Under the pieces are notes generated by a model. The model worked only from the letters and a program-made list of their open reading frames with translations. It ran no database searches and had not been told where the DNA came from. A stretch of DNA of 64,000 nt from Acidobacteriaceae bacterium. Its GTDB lineage: Bacteria; Acidobacteriota; Terriglobia; Terriglobales; Acidobacteriaceae. This document shows positions 47,704 through 54,409 of this stretch, piece by piece. The first letter of the stretch is position 1. Each line of letters begins with the position of its first letter. The position numbers were made by a program, and so were the translations under genes. The DNA lies in NCBI GenBank assembly GCA_031296355.1, contig JARLFX010000077.1:62001-126000 (forward strand), read 5' to 3'.

Positions 47704-47727
47704 GGAGCCTGCCGGGTGGCAGGCTCC
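47704..47727 (-). terminator. Rho-independent terminator of the ParB-like gene
   Basis: GGAGCCTGCC (47704-47713) and GGCAGGCTCC (47718-47727) form a perfect 10-bp stem with a GGGT loop. On the minus strand the stem is followed by a run of six T, right after the ParB-like stop at 47746. It separates that gene from the downstream methyltransferase-helicase promoter. Confidence 0.88.
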
Positions 47728-47745
47728 GAAGAAAACAGTATGTGA

Positions 47746-49341
47746 TCAGGCAGCCTTGGAAGCGGGCTTAGCCTTCGCCTTGACTACGGCCTTCTTTGCT
47801 TTGTGTGCTTTTTCTTTCGCGGCGAACTTCTGCTTAACCTTCAAGCCAATGGCCTCCACATCCACCTTATAGACGGCTGCGGCATCGCGAAGCGCCTGAG
47901 TGGCACTCCCCCGCGTCGTGGTGTGGAGAATGGTGACTTCTACCAGCAGACTGCCGAGGGTGCTTTCCGGGGTACGGCGCAGGTAGGCGGCAAACAGCTT
48001 CCCGAGCGTGTCGCTGTCCTTGGTCTTTTTGATGCCATGCTGACGGGCGACGACTGCAAGCTGATCTTCGTTCAGCAGGGACGCCAGACGCTCGACTACA
48101 AATAACAGGTCCCGTTTCATCAGCCGCACCGGAACGGCGGCGGCGATGGCGGCAAGGACATGAATGCCGGTGGTGTTGGCAATCGCCTGTTCCCTGTGTT
48201 GCTTTTTCTGCTCCGCCTTCCACTTGGCATCATCGCGGCTGGTTTGTTTTTGGGGATGATGCACCGGGCAGGCGGGATTTGCGCAAACCTTATGGAAGGT
48301 GCCTTTGTCATTGCCTTCCGTAATGATGGCCTGGGTGGTGTACTTGCAGGTCTTGTACTCCGGCCACTGCTCTGCTTGCTTGCTCTTTGGTTTGTCGTTC
48401 CGAATGACGATGTATTGATTCCGGGGAATGACGGAACTGCCCTCCTGCTGCTGGCCGTAGGCCGTGCTGATCTGCACGAGCTTGGGTTTTGCCACGATGA
48501 TCTTGGCAACATGCTCATCTGCCTTTGCAGAGAAGCAACTTGGGTCGGTACAGGCGTCCAGCTTGCCGAGGTCGGAAAAGAGCAACTTGTTGTGTCCTGT
48601 CCGTTTGGCGCAGTCCGTGCAACTCCCCGCGATGGCGACAAGATGCGCGTCCTGCTTGTTGAACGGCGCATTCTTCAGCATGAGCAGGATATTGCTTTCA
48701 ATCCAGGACTGGAGATTGCGGACGGGAAGCAACATGCGCTTCGCCTTGCGGTCGCCGCTGCCCCAATCCTCACGGAAGCAAGCTTTGAGCGCCTGTTCCT
48801 GACGGTCGGCTGGCAGTTTCGCCAGCAAGAGTGCATGTCCGACGCCAATCTCGTCATGGTAGAAGGCATCGACGGCAGCAGGAACGAGGTCCACCAATTT
48901 TAAACGAGAGGCCACGAACACGGCAGACTTGCCCGTCCTGGCGGCAATCTGCTCGATGCTGTACTTTGGCTCGTCCAGATCGAGAAGTGCTTTGAAGCCC
49001 TGCGCTTCCTCCATCGGATGCACATCGCGGCGCAATAGATTTTCGACCAACTGTGCTTCTAAAGTTTCTGCGTCGGTAAGGTTGACGATACGGACAGGGA
49101 CGGTGGCGGCCTCGGCCATCTGCGCGGCCCGGAAACGCTGCGCACCGAAGACAATTTCGAAGCTGCGTTCATTCTTGGGCCGTACCAGCAGGGGCGAGAG
49201 AACACCCTTGCTGCGGATACTCCCGGCCAGTTCTTTCAGAAAGTTCTCGTCAAAGGCACGGCGCGGATTGGTGGTGGATTCGGTGAGCAACGCAAGCGGC
49301 AGGTTGCGGTATTCGGTGGCATTGATGATGGAGGTATCCAT
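47746..49341 (-). CDS. ParB/Spo0J-family protein with cysteine-rich insert
   Basis: A 531-residue protein. The N-terminal ParB/sulfiredoxin-like CTPase domain has NPRRAFDENFLKELAGSI, then GAQRFRAAQMA and ENLLRRDVHPMEEAQGF. A helix-turn-helix follows (YSIEQIAARTGKSAVFVASR). Two possible zinc clusters come next (CTDCAKR..CTDPSCF and CANPACPVHH), and a lysine-rich tail (AKEKAHKAKKAVVKAKAKP). ATG 49341 fits the family start and has AAGGAG about 12 bases upstream. No parA lies beside it. It may act in partition, or as a global plasmid regulator like KorB. Confidence 0.85.
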   Translation of the reverse strand: MDTSIINATEYRNLPLALLTESTTNPRRAFDENFLKELAGSIRSKGVLSPLLVRPKNERSFEIVFGAQRFRAAQMAEAATVPVRIVNLTDAETLEAQLVENLLRRDVHPMEEAQGFKALLDLDEPKYSIEQIAARTGKSAVFVASRLKLVDLVPAAVDAFYHDEIGVGHALLLAKLPADRQEQALKACFREDWGSGDRKAKRMLLPVRNLQSWIESNILLMLKNAPFNKQDAHLVAIAGSCTDCAKRTGHNKLLFSDLGKLDACTDPSCFSAKADEHVAKIIVAKPKLVQISTAYGQQQEGSSVIPRNQYIVIRNDKPKSKQAEQWPEYKTCKYTTQAIITEGNDKGTFHKVCANPACPVHHPQKQTSRDDAKWKAEQKKQHREQAIANTTGIHVLAAIAAAVPVRLMKRDLLFVVERLASLLNEDQLAVVARQHGIKKTKDSDTLGKLFAAYLRRTPESTLGSLLVEVTILHTTTRGSATQALRDAAAVYKVDVEAIGLKVKQKFAAKEKAHKAKKAVVKAKAKPASKAA

Positions 49342-49425
49342 AAAGCATTTGCTCCTTTCGAGCGGTTGAGGGTGAATAGAAACGAAGCGGAGACGCACTG
49401 GCGGTATCCGCTCCAAGAGAGCGAA

Positions 49426-49626
49426 CTAACCGCGCAGGGCAGTGTCCGTAAAGATTTCCGCAAAACACGGCAACCCGCCCATCGCGTTGCGGCAGGCGGC
49501 AGACATATCCCCGCATCCAAATCCTGACTGCTGAAGGAGGCTTTGCAGGTTAGCGGCGATTCTTTCTGTCGCCGTCCGGGGTTGCGGTTTGTGGTTGCGA
49601 GGGTTGGTGGCGACGATGCTGTTCAT
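49426..49626 (-). CDS. Small unknown protein upstream of the ParB-like gene
   Basis: A 66-residue frame starting at ATG 49626 with AAAGGA 8 bases upstream. It begins MNSIVATNPRNHKPQPRTA, has a helical middle (RIAANLQSLLQQSGF) and ends TDTALRG. It is unrecognised but the start signal and its location as first gene of the ParB transcript make it likely real. A perfect hairpin (49661-49684) stands just upstream. Confidence 0.5.
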   Translation of the reverse strand: MNSIVATNPRNHKPQPRTATERIAANLQSLLQQSGFGCGDMSAACRNAMGGLPCFAEIFTDTALRG

Positions 49627-49660
49627 GATGTTTTGTCCTTTGCTTTTGCTTTTCGTGCCC

Positions 49661-49684
49661 TGCGGCATGTAACCACATGCCGCA
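49661..49684. promoter_or_regulatory. Perfect inverted repeat upstream of the small gene and parB
   Basis: TGCGGCATGT and ACATGCCGCA are exact complements with a 4-base loop. The site lies 35 bases before the leftward ATG at 49626. It could be an operator for the ParB-like protein or an RNA hairpin in the leader. No T-run follows, so it is not a simple terminator. Confidence 0.5.
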
Positions 49685-49890
49685 ATGAGAGGAAGCGAGT
49701 AAGGAGGGCGGCAAGGCGCAAGGGAGGGGGATCTCCCATCCTTGGAGCGGAAGCAAAGCTGGAGCGGAAAGGACGAAGCGTAGCGAAGATCTGCACAAGC
49801 GTATCGGGGTCCCGGCAGGCGTTCTTTGCCGATGGGGTGAGGAGCGCGGAAGATTGGGGAAACCCTTGCGCCGCGCCAGGGCGAAGCCCT

Positions 49891-51420
49891 GTGAGTGTAC
49901 TGAGGAGATGCTTTACAGATCAGACCGGAGACATGGTTTACACCATGTCGGAGATCGATTGGCTTTTCAGCTTTTGGCTTTACGCACGATCATGCGTTTA
50001 TGCCTTGGAAAGAGATACGAACCGTGGACCAACGCCTGCAGTTTCTGTCGAGCTATCAGAAGGAGGAGATGTCAGTGACCGATCTGTGCCACGAATACGG
50101 CATCTCACGTCCGACTGCCTACAAGTGGATCAACCGCTATGAGGAAATCGGCCCAGAGGGTTTGCTGGACCTGTCACGTAAGCCACACGGCTGCGCCCAT
50201 GCGACGCCTGCTGAGATTGAGAACGAAGTTCTTGCCCTGCGGAAGCGGTTCCCCTCCTGGGGAGCACGGAAGCTCAAGGCCAGATTGGAGCGGTTGAACC
50301 CGAACGTCCTGTGGCCCGCTGCGAGCACTATGGGACAGATACTTAGCCGTGCCGGTCTCACCAACCCGAAGAGGAAGAAGCGGCGCACGACGCCATACTC
50401 CCAGCCATTCTCGATGGTCACCGCACCGAACCAGCTCTGGTGCATGGACTTCAAGGGCTACTTCCTGACGGGAGACGGTTATCGCTGCGATCCATTCACC
50501 ATCACCGATGCCCACAGTCGTTATCTGATTCGCTGTCAGGCCGTGGGGCGCATGGATTTGGCCCAGGTCAGTGCTGTTTGCGACGCTGCGATGCGCGAGT
50601 ATGGTGTGCCGGAACGTATCCGCACAGACAACGGCACACCGTTCGCTGGAACGGGACTACTGGGCCTGTCGAAACTATCGCTCGGCTGGACCAAGCTCGG
50701 TATAGTGCATGAGCGCATCCAGCCAGGCAAGCCGCAGCAGAACGGTCGGCACGAACGGATGCACCGCACGCTGAAGGAAGACACGACGAAGCCGCCAGCA
50801 CGGACCCTTAAGGCACAGCAAAAGAGGTTCGACAGCTTCCGCGCGATCTTTAACCATGAGCGTCCACACGAGGCCCTCGGCAACGAGACGCCGGGGAGCA
50901 TTTACATCCCCAGCACCCGGATGATGCCGAGCCGCGTGGTGCCCTTCGTATACCCGAAGACATTCGAAACCCGCCGGGTCAACAGCAGTGGCGATGTGAG
51001 TTGGCATAAGGGCAGAGTCTTTATCAGCGAGGTCTTTCGCAACGAAGAGATCGGCTTCGAGCAGATCGAGGAAGACCTCTATCGAGTAGTCTTTTACAGT
51101 ACCGAACTTGGCGAGTTCAACAGCTCGGAGATGCGCTTCCGTCCGGCATTGCGAGCATGAACCGAATGCAGCTAAAAACAAGCCATGGAAATGACGGGAT
51201 GTGGAAAGCATGGAAAGCCATGAAGCCGGCTTCCCACCCTTCCCACATCCCTTGGAAATCCCTGCGGGATTCCCACATTCCCACAGCTTCGGCTACGGCT
51301 GATATCTCTCTTAAGACCGGCTATCCCAGCCGCAAACCCTCAACCAGAGCCACTTTCACCGCAAGGGGGTTGTAAACCATGTACCCGGTTCAGAATGTAA
51401 ACCATGTTCCGGTACACTCA
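49891..51420 (+). mobile_element. Complete IS481-family insertion sequence with 5-bp target duplication
   Basis: The ends carry inverted TGAGTGTAC (49892-49900) and GTACACTCA (51412-51420). Inner copies of ACATGGTTTACA follow at 49931-49942 on the left, and as TGTAAACCATGT at 51371-51382 and 51396-51407 on the right, likely transposase-binding sites. The 5 bases GCCCT occur directly outside both ends (49886-49890 and 51421-51425), a target duplication. The exact outer base of the left end is uncertain by one. The transposase is intact, so insertion is recent. It interrupts the noncoding leader between the parB transcript and the toxin-antitoxin pair. Confidence 0.85.
50000..51160 (+). CDS. 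IS481-family transposase
   Basis: A 386-residue intact DDE transposase. A helix-turn-helix part comes first (SVTDLCHEYGISRPTAYKWI). The catalytic triad is the Asp in LWCMDFKG, the Asp in RIRTDNGTPF and the Glu in NGRHERMHRTLK, as in IS481. The integrase core ends with NHERPHEALGNETPG. No frameshift or internal stop is seen. It lies wholly within the element bounded by inverted repeats at 49891 and 51420. Confidence 0.95.
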   Translation: MPWKEIRTVDQRLQFLSSYQKEEMSVTDLCHEYGISRPTAYKWINRYEEIGPEGLLDLSRKPHGCAHATPAEIENEVLALRKRFPSWGARKLKARLERLNPNVLWPAASTMGQILSRAGLTNPKRKKRRTTPYSQPFSMVTAPNQLWCMDFKGYFLTGDGYRCDPFTITDAHSRYLIRCQAVGRMDLAQVSAVCDAAMREYGVPERIRTDNGTPFAGTGLLGLSKLSLGWTKLGIVHERIQPGKPQQNGRHERMHRTLKEDTTKPPARTLKAQQKRFDSFRAIFNHERPHEALGNETPGSIYIPSTRMMPSRVVPFVYPKTFETRRVNSSGDVSWHKGRVFISEVFRNEEIGFEQIEEDLYRVVFYSTELGEFNSSEMRFRPALRA

Positions 51421-51447
51421 GCCCTCAGCGGCTTGTCTTCCATAGAC

Positions 51448-51463
51448 GTGCGCGTTCGCGCAC
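51448..51463. repeat. 16-bp palindrome in the IS-interrupted noncoding region
   Basis: GTGCGCGTTCGCGCAC is a perfect 7-bp inverted repeat with a TT centre. It is preceded directly by CATAGAC, reminiscent of the TAATAGACGTA family. It lies in G-rich DNA without genes (51426-51682). Could be a ParB or regulator binding site; no second copy was noticed. Confidence 0.4.
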
Positions 51464-51682
51464 AGGATTTTCGGGGTGGGCGTTGCGGGGCAGGAACGGG
51501 CCCCGCTGAGGAGGGTGGCGGAGGACGCAACGCGTCCGCAGACAGGGAGGAACCTTCTTCCCCTCTTTCGCGGTGCCTATTCCTTCGCAAAAAGAATGCG
51601 ATGCTCTTTTACCGGGTGGATTGAGGCATCGTGCGATGATTCGTCAAATTGTGATCAGGTTTTGAGCAGAAAAGGAAGGCGT

Positions 51683-52126
51683 TCAGTCTTCTTCTGATTC
51701 AAGCAATTTGACCTGAGCCTTCAAGAAAATCTCGATACGGCTGGAAGTCCATACGGCAACACCAGTTCCAAAGAAGTCGGTATCTTCTGTCCAGACCACG
51801 CAATTCAAAGCCAACGCTGCGGCGAGCACTGGCCAATCGTCCTCATCCCGGCCGCGCAGACGCTCTCTGGCGTCGTCCTCAGAGATGCCATAGGATTCGG
51901 TATCGACCGGCTCTACCAGACCTTGCAGGTAGAGAAGGGTCGCGGCAACGTCGGTAGTAGGCTTCCCCTTTTTGGCGAGCAAGGGTGGCAGATACTTTTC
52001 TGCGTCGGCATAGGCGACATCGGGCGCGTAAAACCGAATCCCGCGCCCCGCATACTCTTCGAGAAGCTGGCGTACACGCCGTCCCAGGACAGCGCGAATC
52101 AGGATATTAGCATCCAGAACGATCAT
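51683..52126 (-). CDS. PIN-domain toxin (VapC-like ribonuclease)
   Basis: A 147-residue PIN-fold protein. The first conserved Asp is in MIVLDANILIRAV and the later acidic residues are in DDWPVLAAALALNCVVWTED and TDFFG. PIN toxins cleave tRNA or mRNA under metal-dependent catalysis. It starts one base after the antitoxin stop, the usual coupling for toxin-antitoxin operons. In this transfer block the pair most likely stabilises the element. Confidence 0.88.
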   Translation of the reverse strand: MIVLDANILIRAVLGRRVRQLLEEYAGRGIRFYAPDVAYADAEKYLPPLLAKKGKPTTDVAATLLYLQGLVEPVDTESYGISEDDARERLRGRDEDDWPVLAAALALNCVVWTEDTDFFGTGVAVWTSSRIEIFLKAQVKLLESEED

Positions 52127-52127
52127 C

Positions 52128-52394
52128 TCAGCGGGCGGTGACCTTTCCGCGGCGACGCGCCTGTTTAAACTCCGTCACGATCTCTTCCTCGTCGATGTCG
52201 GCAAGAGCGATCGCAAGCCGGTCGGCAGCAGCCTGCAGTTCGGCAAGGTCCGCCGATTTCACGGGCTTGCGGGGTGTGGGAACATAGACGCCGAGCGTCA
52301 GGCCGCGGCGGGTGACGGCGACGGGCGTATCGGATTCGAGAAAGCGGGTCATCTGTTCCCGGAACTCGCGCACTCCAACTTTGATTGCAGGCAT
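52128..52394 (-). CDS. Phd/YefM-like antitoxin
   Basis: An 88-residue protein with the Phd-fold DNA-binding start (VGVREFREQMTRFLESD, then TPVAVTRRGLTLGVYVP). An acidic helical tail for toxin binding follows (LAELQAAADRLAIALADIDE). The start at 52394 has GGAGGAG 5 bases upstream; an upstream ATG at 52406 would overlap that signal. A GTGTAC repeat stands directly before it as probable autoregulatory operator. Confidence 0.85.
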   Translation of the reverse strand: MPAIKVGVREFREQMTRFLESDTPVAVTRRGLTLGVYVPTPRKPVKSADLAELQAAADRLAIALADIDEEEIVTEFKQARRRGKVTAR

Positions 52395-52406
52395 AGGCTC
52401 CTCCAT

Positions 52407-52424
52407 GTGTACACATAAGTGTAC
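52407..52424. promoter_or_regulatory. Probable antitoxin operator
   Basis: GTGTACACATAAGTGTAC holds two GTGTAC units 12 bases apart start to start, the first within the palindrome GTGTACAC. It lies within 30 bases upstream of the antitoxin start, as expected for a Phd-type autorepressor. Confidence 0.5.
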
Positions 52425-52574
52425 GCAATATCGGCAGGCCGATGCAAGTCCATTCGCCTACGGTGGCAAAGTGGTGGATGTCTTCTCCTCCCGCCCCAGT
52501 TCCTGGGCAGCATGGCGAGCACTTTGAGGCTGCAATCCCCGTTGCTGGCCGTCCTACGCGATATTAAATATATT

Positions 52575-52594
52575 CAATAGACATAGTAGATGTA
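52575..52594. promoter_or_regulatory. Candidate operator upstream of trbB, TAATAGACGTA family
   Basis: CAATAGACATAGTAGATGTA matches the sites at 3314, 7535 and 47628. It is 70-90 bases before the trbB start at 52665, at the head of the nine-gene secretion operon, in an AT-rich stretch. Confidence 0.58.
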
Positions 52595-52664
52595 CATAAC
52601 AGCAATCTTGCGCTATGATGAACGTCAAGCTCCACACCGCGCAGCGGTGCCGAAGGTTAGGGCG

Positions 52665-53630
52665 ATGATCAAGACACAAAAACCGGCAGCAGAAGAAGTA
52701 GCTTCGCGATCAGAGGATAAGCTCCGCCGTGAGTTGGGATCGGTGATGGATGAATTGGAGAAGGAGGGAACAGAGGACATCCTTCTGAATCCGGACGGCA
52801 TTCTCTGGGCGAAGCGCCGTGGCCAGCCATTCGTAAAACTGGGAGCTTTTCCCGCCGAGCGTGCGATGGCGGCCATGGCGAGCATTGCGCATTATCGCGG
52901 CACGGAAATCAACCATGACAATCCGATCCTGGAGACCGAGCTGCCGTTCAATGGCAGCCGCTTTGAAGGCCTGGTGCCGCCGATTGTCAAGCGGCCATGC
53001 TTTGCGATTCGGCCCCGCCCCAAGACCGTTTTCACGCTTGAAGAATACGTGCAATCCGGAGTATTGACGGAGGTGCACGCAGGTCTTCTTCGGGATGCGA
53101 TACGCGACCGCAAGAATGTTCTGGTAGTGGGATCTACAGGGTCGGGCAAGACGACATTGGTAAATGCGGTGCTCGACTCCATAGCCAGGATTACCCCGGA
53201 TCACAGAGTTTTATTGATCGAGGACACGCCGGAGCTGCAATGCAATGTGGATAATTTTCTCCCCCTATTGGCGGCGGGAAATATTTCGATGAGCGATTGT
53301 CTCAAAGCGTGTATGCGCCTGACGCCGGACCGGATCATCGTGGGCGAAGTTCGCGGTGGAGAGGCGCTGACGCTGCTCAAGTCCTGGAACACCGGACATC
53401 CGGGCGGGGTAACGACAGTTCATGCGAATGATGCGGTTTCAGGTTTGCTGCGGCTGGAAAGTTTAGCGGCGGAAGCGACGGCCGCGCCGCAACAGAAGTT
53501 CATTGGCGAAGTGATCAATATCGTCGTTTTTATCTCAAAAGACAGGAGTGTGAAAGCTGGCCGCAAGGTCAGAGAGGTTTGCACCGTTACCGGATACAAC
53601 GGCCATACCTATGAAGTTGAGTACCTGTAG
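52665..53630 (+). CDS. trbB: TrbB, VirB11-type secretion ATPase
   Basis: A 321-residue hexameric ATPase that powers pilus assembly and DNA transfer. Walker A is GSTGSGKTT (about residues 154-162), followed by LIEDTPELQC, the Walker B region MRLTPDRIIVGEVRGGE and the His box TGHPGGVTTVHAN. ATG 52665 is preferred over the upstream open frame from 52590. It is first in the trb operon and 55 bases before trbC. No membrane segment is present, as expected for a peripheral inner-membrane protein. Confidence 0.93.
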   Translation: MIKTQKPAAEEVASRSEDKLRRELGSVMDELEKEGTEDILLNPDGILWAKRRGQPFVKLGAFPAERAMAAMASIAHYRGTEINHDNPILETELPFNGSRFEGLVPPIVKRPCFAIRPRPKTVFTLEEYVQSGVLTEVHAGLLRDAIRDRKNVLVVGSTGSGKTTLVNAVLDSIARITPDHRVLLIEDTPELQCNVDNFLPLLAAGNISMSDCLKACMRLTPDRIIVGEVRGGEALTLLKSWNTGHPGGVTTVHANDAVSGLLRLESLAAEATAAPQQKFIGEVINIVVFISKDRSVKAGRKVREVCTVTGYNGHTYEVEYL

Positions 53631-53685
53631 GTATGGCTTTTGTGTTGTGACCACGTGTTGTTCCAACCGAACGAGGAGTGAACGT

Positions 53686-54093
53686 ATGAAGCAGAATCGT
53701 GTGGTTTGTTCATTGATGAAGCACAAACAATTGGTACTTGTGCCGGTTATGCTGGCCATTTCAGCAACGCCTTCTTTCGCCTCTACGGGCGGAGGCCTTC
53801 CGTGGGAGGCCCCACTGACGACGGTAAAGAACTCATTGACAGGTCCGGTTGCCCTGGCCGTCAGTACATGCGCCCTGTTCGCCTGCGGGGCGGTTCTGGT
53901 GTTCGGCGGTGAGATGACCGAATTCGTTAAGCGCGCCTTGTACGCGGTGATTGCTATTTCGTTCATTGTCGGCGGCGCGAGTTTTATCACTACTGTTTTC
54001 GGTTTCAGCGGAGCCACCATTGCGCTTCTCCATATCGTGCAACCGCTGGCGGTGCACCTTGCACACGCATCAACCGCAGGAAGAGTGAGCTAA
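53686..54093 (+). CDS. trbC: TrbC, VirB2-type pilin precursor
   Basis: A 135-residue pilin precursor. A long signal peptide (LVLVPVMLAISATPSFAS) is followed by two hydrophobic helices (GPVALAVSTCALFACGAVLV and ALYAVIAISFIVGGASFI), the VirB2/TrbC pattern. GAGGAG stands before the ATG. The stop abuts the trbD start. In RP4 the mature pilin is cyclised; no maturation peptidase (TraF) was found in this window. Confidence 0.88.
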   Translation: MKQNRVVCSLMKHKQLVLVPVMLAISATPSFASTGGGLPWEAPLTTVKNSLTGPVALAVSTCALFACGAVLVFGGEMTEFVKRALYAVIAISFIVGGASFITTVFGFSGATIALLHIVQPLAVHLAHASTAGRVS

Positions 54094-54405
54094 ATGGATC
54101 GACCGCGTGAGGCCGTTTTTCACCAGTCGATCAACCGGCCAAACCTGTTGATGGGTGGCGACCGGGAATTAGTTCTGTTCGCCGCCCTCATCGCGGGAAT
54201 ATTGGCCTTCTCGTTGATGACCTGGTGGGGGGTACTGATCGCCATGGTTCTGTGGCCGAGCGCGATCTGGTCGTTATCCCGCATGGCGAAGGAAGATCCG
54301 CTGATGCGTCAGGTTTATGTGCGTCACATCCACTACGCGATGTATTACCCGGCGAAATCACAGACGCGGCTCGGTGGCGTTTCAACACCCGCGAGTTGGA
54401 GGTAG
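54094..54405 (+). CDS. trbD: TrbD, VirB3-type inner-membrane protein
   Basis: A 103-residue protein of the VirB3/TrbD family. It starts with the typical MDRPREAVFHQSINRPNLLM, then two membrane segments around residues 28-60 (LVLFAALIAGILAFSLM, GVLIAMVLWPSAI) and the family end pattern MAKEDPLMRQVYVRHI. It follows trbC without a gap and precedes trbE by 4 bases. Confidence 0.9.
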   Translation: MDRPREAVFHQSINRPNLLMGGDRELVLFAALIAGILAFSLMTWWGVLIAMVLWPSAIWSLSRMAKEDPLMRQVYVRHIHYAMYYPAKSQTRLGGVSTPASWR

Positions 54406-54409
54406 GCAA

